9,230 bases of DNA from Candidatus Woesearchaeota archaeon. GTDB lineage: Archaea > Nanobdellota > Nanobdellia > Woesearchaeales > UBA525. The position numbers were made by a program, and so were the translations under genes. The number at the start of each line of letters is the position of its first letter. Within the stretch, counting starts at the first letter, position 1. Positions 1 through 6,794 of this stretch are shown here, piece after piece. Location of the stretch: the NCBI GenBank assembly GCA_018221165.1, contig JAAOYD010000029.1, forward strand, positions 1 to 9,230, in the 5' to 3' direction. The notes below the pieces were generated by a model that was not told where the DNA came from, did not search any database, and saw nothing but the letters and a program-made list of their open reading frames with translations.

Positions 1-43
1 CGTCACGACCACACCTCTCTCTGGACGATAACCAGCAGAAGCC

Positions 44-53
44 CTTTAAATAG
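44..53 (+). promoter_or_regulatory. Box-A/TATA-like element upstream of the 217-aa gene
   Basis: CTTTAAATAG resembles the archaeal TATA box. Initiation about 25-28 bp downstream would leave a leader of roughly 30 nt that contains the AGGTGAT Shine-Dalgarno-like site at 94-100, correctly spaced from the ATG at 109. A second AT-rich run, TATAAAAA at 79-86, is too close to the ATG unless the transcript is leaderless. The motif is also TATA-like on the other strand. There, GAGGTG (17-12) precedes a GTG at 6-4, so a divergent gene may start at the very left edge. That divergent start rests on only two codons and is tentative. Confidence 0.5.
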
Positions 54-108
54 TTTATCGTCTGACCGAGCAGAAAAGTATAAAAAGCGACTCAGGTGAT
101 GGAAGGTC

Positions 109-762
109 ATGAAGAAGGGTGAGGTTCCGTTAGAACAGCACACCATAGCTGATGTCGCGCGGGACACGAGGAGGCGCGCTGCATATCTGCTCAAGAAGCC
201 ATTTGTCGAGCAGCGAGAGGTCTACGCGCTTGCAAAGGAATTCTTTAAGGCCTACCTGAAAAAGCCTCAGGAATTCACCTGTGACGAACTGAAGCGTGAG
301 CTCCACAAAATCTACCTGAACAGTGCGGTGCGCGACCGGGTGGACGCACTCATTGACAAGCTCAGCCTACTTGAATACACAGACACCCAATACAGCCAAA
401 CAGAAATAAAGCTCCTCACGCAGGAACTCGACGGCATTGTCAAGGACTTGTTCATTGAGCACAGCAGACGACTGCCCTTCCTAACCCGGGTGGCGAATTG
501 GCTCTTCCGAAAAGAGCCTAAGAGCAACGAGACCATCATCTCGGATTACCCTATGCTCGAGCCGAACGACCCAGTAAGCATCGAACTCAATACCATCCTT
601 GAGGACATCTACCTCGCCATAGAAAAGAACAACATCCGGAAGGCGGCGAAATACTACAAATACCTCATGAAGCGCTATGACACACTCGGCCCGAGCGCAC
701 AGCAGGAATTCTACCACAAAATCCAGGCAGCTTACGAAGCTATCGCCAAGCAAACAGCCTGA
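109..762 (+). CDS. Soluble all-helical two-module protein, DPANN-type, function unknown
   Basis: This 217-aa protein has no signal peptide or membrane segment and appears almost entirely helical. Module 1 (about residues 36-114) contains helices around AKEFFKAYL, then EFTCDELKREL, then LSLLEY. A basic amphipathic stretch (about 119-135, with F124, W131 and F133 among Arg/Lys) follows and might touch a membrane. Module 2 (about 157-213) is a helical repeat ending in YDTLGPSAQQEFYHKI. Both modules match, in order, the cytosolic tail of the 646-aa membrane protein at 7099-9039, where the parallel motifs are PFETTREEL, LDLLES and YDALDVGKRELLYGDI. The ATG at 109 is supported by the AGGTGAT site 8-9 nt upstream. 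I infer a cytosolic partner or adaptor in a membrane-linked process. No catalytic residues or known enzyme motif are visible. Confidence 0.85.
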   Translation: MKKGEVPLEQHTIADVARDTRRRAAYLLKKPFVEQREVYALAKEFFKAYLKKPQEFTCDELKRELHKIYLNSAVRDRVDALIDKLSLLEYTDTQYSQTEIKLLTQELDGIVKDLFIEHSRRLPFLTRVANWLFRKEPKSNETIISDYPMLEPNDPVSIELNTILEDIYLAIEKNNIRKAAKYYKYLMKRYDTLGPSAQQEFYHKIQAAYEAIAKQTA

Positions 763-772
763 AAAAAGAAAG

Positions 773-781
773 CTTTATATA
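773..781 (+). promoter_or_regulatory. TATA box of the 170-aa gene, predicted leaderless
   Basis: CTTTATATA lies 11 nt after the previous stop codon. Its centre (777) is 27 bp from the ATG at 804, so the archaeal start-site rule places initiation at or next to the A of the ATG. No Shine-Dalgarno-like sequence exists between 782 and 803, which agrees with a leaderless mRNA. The gene therefore probably has its own promoter rather than relying on readthrough from the 217-aa gene. Confidence 0.65.
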
Positions 782-782
782 G

Positions 783-802
783 TAACTACTTACTAGTAGT
801 TA
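783..802. repeat. 8-bp inverted repeat between TATA box and start codon
   Basis: TAACTACT at 783-790 and AGTAGTTA at 795-802 are perfect reverse complements separated by TACT. The element lies between the TATA box and the ATG at 804, where a bound repressor would block initiation. In a leaderless mRNA it would not be transcribed, so a DNA operator is likelier than an RNA hairpin. Its outer TAACT/AGTTA letters resemble those of the palindrome at the RHH operon promoter (6982-6996), though arm length and spacing differ. Confidence 0.5.
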
Positions 803-803
803 T

Positions 804-1316
804 ATGAGTACTATTATCCGTGATTCGAGAATACACAGGGATTGCCAAGACTTCCTCCGGGATAAAATAAAGACCGCACTCAGAACAGGAGATTTCCCTC
901 ATCTCAAATGGGCAAAACCAAAATCGAACGGTTATAAGACCAAGCCAATCATCTTCCCAAGAATATTTGTCCGCGGCCCTGTTATTTATGAGAATGGGCC
1001 CTCAATCACCTACGGCTGCCAAGAGATCTTCTATCTTATCCACGCGACCTTCCTAGAGAAAGAGTTCGAAGCAGGAATCAACTACTACACTCCCGAAGAT
1101 GTCGAAGGACGAACTGCCCTCAGGACGGTCGTGAGCCAAGACCTCGTTGACCTCGCACAACTCAGGAAAACTGGTATCAACGACTGCCTCGGCTTCTACA
1201 ACCTGCGGATGAACCGCCGACTCAGAGAGGCAGATTTTGAAGGCTTCGCTGCCACGATGCTAGAGGGCCTCGAGCATTTTGCCGAGGAACTCTATGGACA
1301 CTTTCACTCCGCATAG
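804..1316 (+). CDS. Hypothetical 170-aa soluble protein
   Basis: I do not recognise the family. The 170-aa product has no signal peptide or clear transmembrane helix. The N-terminal third is basic (several Lys/Arg in residues 17-58), the middle is rich in aromatic and hydrophobic residues (GCQEIFYLIH around 71-80), and the C-terminus ends in an acidic helix followed by GHFHSA. Cysteines at 14, 72 and 128 and histidines near the C-terminus form no obvious metal-binding pattern. The ATG at 804 is chosen because it sits at the expected distance from the TATA box for a leaderless message. The 3' end overlaps the convergent 537-aa membrane-protein gene by 13 nt, so both stop codons lie inside the other gene. 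Sustained codon structure across 513 nt and a matched promoter support a real gene. Confidence 0.75.
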   Translation: MSTIIRDSRIHRDCQDFLRDKIKTALRTGDFPHLKWAKPKSNGYKTKPIIFPRIFVRGPVIYENGPSITYGCQEIFYLIHATFLEKEFEAGINYYTPEDVEGRTALRTVVSQDLVDLAQLRKTGINDCLGFYNLRMNRRLREADFEGFAATMLEGLEHFAEELYGHFHSA

Positions 1317-2917
1317 ACCAGCTGGAAAACGCTATCAACATCTCCTTGGTTCCAGCCTTTCTCAACCAGCGCATTCCTAATGGTGAGATCATCGAAACCC
1401 TTCGAACGCTCACCGAAGATGAATGCCTTTAGTTCCTCCGCTTGCTGGCCATTCACCGTACTTGCAGTACCAGGGCCTTTCGCTTCTGGATGGAAGAGCG
1501 CGTTGAAGCTTCCTTGCAAATCATTGAAGTCGAGTTTGCCCTCATAGGCGAGGTAACCAACTGTGCCGCCAATGATAAGCACCGCAACAAGGAGGATGAC
1601 AAGCAAGAAGGGAAAACCAGCGCTCGGCTCTTGCAGTTCAGGATCCTCCGGTATGTTCCCAGGTGTCGTATCTTCTGAATCATCAGTCGGGTCACAAGCG
1701 TCACCGATAGCATCACCGTCGGAATCACTCTGCGTTGGGTTCGGCGCCGCGGGACAGTTATCGACGATATCACTGACGCCATCACCATCAAAATCAACAC
1801 TGTCCTCTTCTTTGACATCGCCGTTCGGCGTTGTGTCGCACGCGTCACCAGTGCCATCACCATCAGTATCTAACTGGTCAGCGTTCATCTTGTACGGGCA
1901 GTTGTCCGCGGCGTTCGCAACACCATCTTTGTCATAATCGTCGTTCGCAACAGACTCCTCATCAAGCTCGAAATCAACAGTTGCGGTTAGAGTTATATGC
2001 CGCGTATCCTCAACAGTGACAGTATACGTTCCTAAAGCTCGCGTACCATCAAGCGCAAAGGCAGCGATGAAACTCCCATCAGCCTTTGTTATCGCGTCCT
2101 TAATTTGAATGGAGCTCAAGTCAGGCTTTGTGACAGTAATTCGTGCCCGACCATTAGGACTGAATTCCGCACCGCTAATCTTCACAGTCTGGCCCTTGAA
2201 GTAGATATCCTTATCAGTCGAGACCGCAGGATTTCGCTCCCCAAGCGTGAAGCTCTCACTCTCACTCGACTTCGAATGTCCTGATTGGGAAGTCTCAATC
2301 GTGTAGGTGCCAAGATCAAGGTCAAAGCGGAGCAGAATCTCCTTCTCAAACTCGCCCTCATTGTTCACATCGAACGACCAGATGTCGACGAGATCGTCAT
2401 CATCATCGAGAAGCTCGAGCTCTAGCTCCTCAGCCCAGTAATGTTCACCTTTCACGACGAGAATATCGCCCTGCTTCGCAGTCGAGGGGACAATGAGTAC
2501 CGGGTCCTTCGTGTCGATGATAAACTCTCGTATGTCACTCTCAAACTCATCACCGTCGTCATCAATACACTCGATGAACCATTCATGCTTCCCACTTCCA
2601 AGCGTCTGTGACTTGTCATACTCAGTCCCTGTCGTGACAGTCGTAAGGGTGATTTCTTTATCGCCGTCGTCAATATCGATTGTGCACTCGTCAACATTCG
2701 GCCGTTCGACACTGAAAGTAAACTTGACACTCGAGGCTTTTAGATAGGCTTCATCTTCCGGCGCAAGGACAACAATACCATCATCCGACGTTGCAGGTGG
2801 CGAAGGAAGCGTGACAGTCGGAGGATCCGGCGGCATACCCGCGAGAAGCGCGGGAAGTGCGGCTAGCAGTACAAATAGGGATAAAGACAGAACGATTGTA
2901 GCTCGGACGTTTTTCAT
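1304..2917 (-). CDS. Single-pass surface protein: Ig-like domains, two TSP3-type calcium repeats, cytosolic helical tail
   Basis: This 537-aa protein starts with a signal peptide (about residues 1-27). Beta-rich Ig-like regions follow, the last (about 245-325) matching the pattern IYFKGQTVKISGAEFSPNG ... GTYTVTVED. Two thrombospondin type 3-like repeats lie at about 326-361 and 374-409, each with DxDxDGxxD, DNCP and a GDACD end, which in this family bind calcium. A transmembrane helix spans about 435-457. The cytosolic tail (458-537) ends in a helical motif with FGERSKGFDDLTIRNALVEK followed by GW, a form seen at the C-terminus of many DPANN membrane proteins. The ATG at 2917 is preferred over longer in-frame starts because a signal peptide follows and GAGGTG (2929-2924) lies 6 nt upstream. 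That site overlaps the adhesin stop codon, so the two genes are cotranscribed. The ectodomain is very acidic and has no usable N-X-S/T sequon, unlike the adhesin. Confidence 0.9.
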   Translation of the reverse strand: MKNVRATIVLSLSLFVLLAALPALLAGMPPDPPTVTLPSPPATSDDGIVVLAPEDEAYLKASSVKFTFSVERPNVDECTIDIDDGDKEITLTTVTTGTEYDKSQTLGSGKHEWFIECIDDDGDEFESDIREFIIDTKDPVLIVPSTAKQGDILVVKGEHYWAEELELELLDDDDDLVDIWSFDVNNEGEFEKEILLRFDLDLGTYTIETSQSGHSKSSESESFTLGERNPAVSTDKDIYFKGQTVKISGAEFSPNGRARITVTKPDLSSIQIKDAITKADGSFIAAFALDGTRALGTYTVTVEDTRHITLTATVDFELDEESVANDDYDKDGVANAADNCPYKMNADQLDTDGDGTGDACDTTPNGDVKEEDSVDFDGDGVSDIVDNCPAAPNPTQSDSDGDAIGDACDPTDDSEDTTPGNIPEDPELQEPSAGFPFLLVILLVAVLIIGGTVGYLAYEGKLDFNDLQGSFNALFHPEAKGPGTASTVNGQQAEELKAFIFGERSKGFDDLTIRNALVEKGWNQGDVDSVFQLVYAE

Positions 2918-2923
2918 GGGAAG

Positions 2924-2929
2924 CACCTC
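2924..2929 (-). promoter_or_regulatory. Strong Shine-Dalgarno site deciding the start of the TSP3 protein
   Basis: On the - strand, GAGGTG lies 6 nt before the ATG at 2917 and overlaps the TGA of the adhesin (2930-2928). It fixes the start at MKNV, which opens the signal peptide, and suggests that ribosomes finishing the adhesin can restart here. Confidence 0.8.
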
Positions 2930-5900
2930 AAAAATCATATTCCTCCTTGGTCTTGAAATGATAGAATAACAAGCTGGCAATGCCGATGATAAGGAAGACG
3001 CCAAGCAGGATGAAGGAAATATACTTGATTGTATCCTCCTGGAGCTCGAGCCAAGGCGTTCGTACCACACCGGGTCGTTGCGCCTCCTGCGTCTTGCTGA
3101 TGAGATATTTGCAGCCGTTGATGACAAGATCAACCATCTCGTGCGCCTGGTCAATGTTCCCCTCCTGGAGTCGAGCGTTCGCCTCAATGAGAAGCTCATT
3201 GAGCTCTTGGCATTCCTGATTCTGGTTGAGGAGGTCCTGCGCAAAGGTAACCTTCACCTCGACATCCTCACCGTCTTCAGCGGACTCGATGCTGTTGAAC
3301 ATGATGAGCGCGCTATCCTTGAAGCTCGGTTCTGTCACGTTGGCAGTTACGGTCACCTCGAAGTTCGCCCCGAGACGGTAACCTGTAACGGTAAGATGGA
3401 GCTCTTCCGTTCCGTTCATTCCCAGCTCCTCAACATAGTTAGTATCAAGTCTAAGCTCAACCTCACTGGCGTTCGTCGACGCGCCGAGGCTGATGCCTAG
3501 GAGTGGTTCGGTCCAGTTGTTCTCCAGTCGTATCGGAACTATGACCGTTCGGTTTTTGTAGACAGTGACGAGCTGTGGCGTGATGATTGTAAGCGGTTTG
3601 GGCGACTCGACCTCAGTCTCTATCGGAATAAAAGTGCTACTCGTGCTCGAGGAACCGCCACTTGATGAGGAAGAAGTCGGCACTTCCGCACCTTGCGGAA
3701 CGTCGTCGATAGAAATCCTGACGATGTTGCTCGCAGCGCTTGCACTATCAGTATCTGTCGCGTTGAAAACGACAAGGCATTCGCCAACAGTGAGTGGAGT
3801 GATGACAAGGTCCTCACCAGAGAAGACGAGCGTTGCGTGGGAGCATGAGGTCGACGAATAAGTGAGATCCTGAATCTCACTTCCATCGATGAGACCACTA
3901 TTGTCAACATCATCATCAGGGTCAATAAAACCTTTCGGGCTACCAAGGTTGAGCAACAGGAAGTAATCTTGGTAGGTCGCGACGTTGCTCACAGAGAGGT
4001 TTGTCTGGAGATTTCCAGCGAGGAGGGGTTGCCGGTTCACGTCCTGCACGGTCAAGTTCCAGAAAAACGAATCAGTGTTGAGGGTCTCGTCCTGGACCGT
4101 AACTGTAAGGATGTGATTCCCACTATCGTTGAAGAGGAAGGTGTAGTCATAGGAATCAAATGCGATGCCAACCCCTGACCTAACAAGTATGCCATCGTAG
4201 TGCCAGGTCCAATTCAGGTTCGCCTGCGAGGTCTCGTCGGTCGCATTTGCTTCGAAAGTATAGCTTTGGTTCTCCAAGACGAGGAGATGGTCCTGCAGCA
4301 AGAGCGACGTGTCAAGCCAGCCATATATGGGAGCGTTGTTGTTCCCGTCATCGCCGTAGGGTTTGATGTACTCTATGACTGGTGACGCTGTGTCAGCGAT
4401 GACCGTGAAGGTGAAATTGAGCAGTGTTGTTAGGTTCGTGCTGTCAGTCACATTGAGTTGGATGGAATGATTCCGCACAGTACTGCTGTTCGGGGTGAAG
4501 CTAAGCAGTACCGAATACATGTCACTGCTGACGCTCCCGCCAGTGATGTTAATCCAGGTGATGTTCGTTGTGATGGTAAGCTGTTCCGTACTGTTCACTA
4601 GGAGAAGGTCTTCGTCATAGGACCGCAGGACGTGGTTGAATTCATGGTCCTCGACGATGGTACTGGAGCTGAAATCGGCGGTAGCGTCCCAATAGGGTGT
4701 GTCTTCCGCGTTGATGATGGTGATGTTAAGGTCCTGGGTCGCGCTCGCGCCAGGATAGTCTGTGATGGTGATGCGATAGGTATAGTTACCAATCTCGCTC
4801 TGCACAGGCGTGAAATTGATGAGTCCTGTTCCTGTATCAAGAGAGAATGTGCCAATGGACGTTGTGAGATTTAGGGCAGTGTAGCTACTGATGTTGTTCC
4901 CTGAGTTATTGTCCTTCGCGTAATAGCTCACATTGAGCATGCAAGGCAAGCCTTCGACACAAGGTGATGGAGTTATGTTGAAGGTGTCATTGAAATAGGG
5001 CGCGGTGTTGTTCTGGGTCTCGAGCATGAAGATGACTGTGTCACTCTCGCCCGAGCTGTCAGTAACTGTGATGTTGATTGTCTCGTTCCCTACAGTGCCA
5101 TTTGGCGTGTAGCTGATGATGCCGTCCTGACTCACATTGAACCCGCTCGCAGGACTGGCGTTATGAACCCACGTAAGGGTATCGCCAAACATGATATCAT
5201 AGTCAGTGAAGTTGATTTCGTAGTAGAATGGCGTATTGAGGTATGCGGTCATGTTGGTGATGTCAATATTCCCGCCGGTGTTGTTGCTGTTGTAGCTCTC
5301 GTTGTAGATAATCGGCGCGTCATTCACATTGTTCACGGTGAAGTTCAAGGTGATGTTTGTCTCGTCCCCGTTTGAGTCGTTGATGAAGATGAGGACTGAG
5401 TAGGAGCCAACGTCGAGCGGACCCGGCGTGAATGTGATGCGTCCTTGGGCGTCGCTCACGTTCGTCGCGTTCGGATTGAAGGTGATGGTCGACATCCGTG
5501 CAGAGTTGTCCTTGAAGAAGAGCGTCTCGTTCCTGTCAGCAGTATCAGGGTCGTTGCCGCTCAAGTTGATAGTTAGCGGATAGTTCTGGTCGATGACATA
5601 TGTTCGATTCAATGGACTACTGTAGTTCTCCGGGCTGATGTTCGTGAAGAACGGTGGTTGGTTCACCTTGATTATCTCGAGATCAAAGGCTACTGTGGTA
5701 TTGGCTCCTCGGTTGTCGGTGAGGTTGAACGATATCGTGCGATTACCCCAATCAGTGTACTCAGTCGGGCTCGTAGAGTAGGTAATTCTGACGTTAGTGC
5801 CGCCTACGATACTGACAGTCACGTCATTCTCGATTGCATCATCGGTTCCACCATAGTTCAACGCGGCGATGAGCGGATAGTCCTCTTCCTCATCCGTGGC

Positions 5901-6653
5901 GGCGAAAGACTGGTCGTATGCCTGGTCGACAGGTATCGACTGTCCAGAGATTGAGACGTTCGGGTCGTCATTCACCGGAGTAATATTGAAAGTGACCGTC
6001 TTCGAACTGCTCTTTGTGTTCGGTGGAGTATCTCTCGCCCAGAACTCAATGGAAACTATGTGCGGCGTCTCAGTCTGGTTCGTCGCGCTCTCATTCACGT
6101 AGTCATGGGTCGCAAGGCAACTGATTGCACCAGTCGCAGAATTTGTGATTGTACAGAAGTACGGGTCGAGGAGGAAATATGTGAGCACATCGTTGTCCGC
6201 GTCAGTACTGTTCATGTCGAGCGTGAACAGAACATCCTCAGTAATATTCTTTTTGGCAATAGGCAGCACGCCATCGTATACTGTTGGAGTGAGCGGTCCA
6301 GCATTCTCAATCGTAACATTCGCTTCCAAGCTCAAGGAACTAGTCGCGTTGAAGAGTGTGATGTCGCAAATCCAATCCTCATCCCTCGCAGTATTAGAAG
6401 CATCGAGTGTGTTGTTTGTCGGCAGGCTACCACTGTAGGTCACATTACTGAAGAGTCCACCATCCTGGAACCACACAACCGTAACGTTCGTTGCATCACC
6501 GGAAGCAGTCCATGCACAGACAAGGTCGTCGTACGTATATGCAGTCGCGCCGCTGTTAATCTCAGGTGCTGAAGGAAAGGTGAGCGCACCGACGAGGAAA
6601 GCAAAGATGAGCGTAGTAAACGTGAGGAGTAACGTGAATCGGCGGGACCTCAT
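2928..6653 (-). CDS. Giant single-pass cadherin-like adhesin with about 60 N-glycosylation sequons
   Basis: This 1241-aa protein opens with a basic signal peptide (about residues 1-28). An Ig-like region (about 30-117) is followed by roughly six cadherin/dystroglycan-like repeats (about 118-752) with recurring VNDAP or VNQPP joints and GxIxFTP motifs. A PKD/Ig-like domain (about 755-870) leads to a repeat holding a textbook EF-hand-type loop at 915-926 (DVDNSGLIDGSE). A Ser/Gly linker (about 993-1007) precedes a NEW3-like domain (about 1017-1120). A helical hairpin with C1148 and C1181 sits close to the membrane, then a transmembrane helix (about 1211-1233) and an 8-residue cytosolic tail. 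I count about 63 N-X-S/T sequons. The ATG at 6653 has GGAGG 7 nt upstream and overlaps the stop codon of the second RHH gene as ATGA. The likely role is cell-cell or cell-host adhesion at the surface. It cannot signal far inward, given the short tail. No enzymatic domain is apparent. Confidence 0.92.
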   Translation of the reverse strand: MRSRRFTLLLTFTTLIFAFLVGALTFPSAPEINSGATAYTYDDLVCAWTASGDATNVTVVWFQDGGLFSNVTYSGSLPTNNTLDASNTARDEDWICDITLFNATSSLSLEANVTIENAGPLTPTVYDGVLPIAKKNITEDVLFTLDMNSTDADNDVLTYFLLDPYFCTITNSATGAISCLATHDYVNESATNQTETPHIVSIEFWARDTPPNTKSSSKTVTFNITPVNDDPNVSISGQSIPVDQAYDQSFAATDEEEDYPLIAALNYGGTDDAIENDVTVSIVGGTNVRITYSTSPTEYTDWGNRTISFNLTDNRGANTTVAFDLEIIKVNQPPFFTNISPENYSSPLNRTYVIDQNYPLTINLSGNDPDTADRNETLFFKDNSARMSTITFNPNATNVSDAQGRITFTPGPLDVGSYSVLIFINDSNGDETNITLNFTVNNVNDAPIIYNESYNSNNTGGNIDITNMTAYLNTPFYYEINFTDYDIMFGDTLTWVHNASPASGFNVSQDGIISYTPNGTVGNETINITVTDSSGESDTVIFMLETQNNTAPYFNDTFNITPSPCVEGLPCMLNVSYYAKDNNSGNNISSYTALNLTTSIGTFSLDTGTGLINFTPVQSEIGNYTYRITITDYPGASATQDLNITIINAEDTPYWDATADFSSSTIVEDHEFNHVLRSYDEDLLLVNSTEQLTITTNITWINITGGSVSSDMYSVLLSFTPNSSTVRNHSIQLNVTDSTNLTTLLNFTFTVIADTASPVIEYIKPYGDDGNNNAPIYGWLDTSLLLQDHLLVLENQSYTFEANATDETSQANLNWTWHYDGILVRSGVGIAFDSYDYTFLFNDSGNHILTVTVQDETLNTDSFFWNLTVQDVNRQPLLAGNLQTNLSVSNVATYQDYFLLLNLGSPKGFIDPDDDVDNSGLIDGSEIQDLTYSSTSCSHATLVFSGEDLVITPLTVGECLVVFNATDTDSASAASNIVRISIDDVPQGAEVPTSSSSSGGSSSTSSTFIPIETEVESPKPLTIITPQLVTVYKNRTVIVPIRLENNWTEPLLGISLGASTNASEVELRLDTNYVEELGMNGTEELHLTVTGYRLGANFEVTVTANVTEPSFKDSALIMFNSIESAEDGEDVEVKVTFAQDLLNQNQECQELNELLIEANARLQEGNIDQAHEMVDLVINGCKYLISKTQEAQRPGVVRTPWLELQEDTIKYISFILLGVFLIIGIASLLFYHFKTKEEYDF

Positions 6654-6793
6654 GAGTATCCCTCCGCATCCTTCTTCGCTTTCTTCTCAAGCGAGGCGAT
6701 AACGAGTTCTTTGAGCGTAACACTCTTGAGTGTCGCTTCCAACTTGATGCGCTTGTGTAGCTCATTAGGTATCTCAATGTTGATGTTCACCAC
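6650..6793 (-). CDS. Minimal ribbon-helix-helix DNA-binding protein, second of a tandem pair
   Basis: The 47-aa product has the order expected of an Arc/MetJ/CopG-type ribbon-helix-helix protein: a strand (VNINIEIP), helix A (NELHKRIKLEATLKS) and helix B beginning at TLKELVIASLEKK. It matches the preceding 47-aa protein at about 22 of 47 positions, without gaps. No ATG is available. The GTG at 6793 is chosen because it aligns with the ATG of the paralogue; a second GTG at 6790 would shorten it by one residue. GAGGGG (6804-6799) provides a Shine-Dalgarno site. A single nucleotide separates it from the upstream stop codon. Its own stop overlaps the adhesin start as ATGA. RHH proteins bind DNA as dimers of dimers, usually as repressors or antitoxins. 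No toxin is adjacent, so an operon regulator is the better reading. Confidence 0.82.
   Translation of the reverse strand: MVNINIEIPNELHKRIKLEATLKSVTLKELVIASLEKKAKKDAEGYS
6661..6665 (-). promoter_or_regulatory. Shine-Dalgarno of the adhesin inside the second RHH gene
   Basis: GGAGG on the - strand lies within the last codons of the second RHH gene, 7 nt before the adhesin ATG (6653). With the ATGA overlap at 6653-6650 this is the layout expected for translational coupling of a 47-aa regulator to a 1241-aa surface protein. Confidence 0.8.
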
Positions 6794-6794
6794 G

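Noticed and set aside
3..194. 63-codon - strand open frame at the left edge
   Set aside because: It is antisense to the start of the 217-aa gene and has no Shine-Dalgarno site at its own start. The composition looks like a shadow frame.
1690..1950. DNA tandem repeat in the TSP3 region
   Set aside because: The repeat is at protein level (two Asp-rich calcium motifs). At DNA level the copies have diverged, so it is not annotated as a separate repeat.
2918..3244. 109-codon N-terminal extension of the TSP3 protein
   Set aside because: It would overlap the adhesin 3' end, is Arg/Ser-rich shadow sequence, and would place the signal peptide internally. The ATG at 2917 has a clear GAGGTG site.
6060..6572. 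170-codon + strand open frame opposite the adhesin N-terminal part
   Set aside because: It is one of many long frames antisense to the adhesin. They arise from its Asn/Thr/Val-rich codons; no promoter, start site or domain pattern supports expression.
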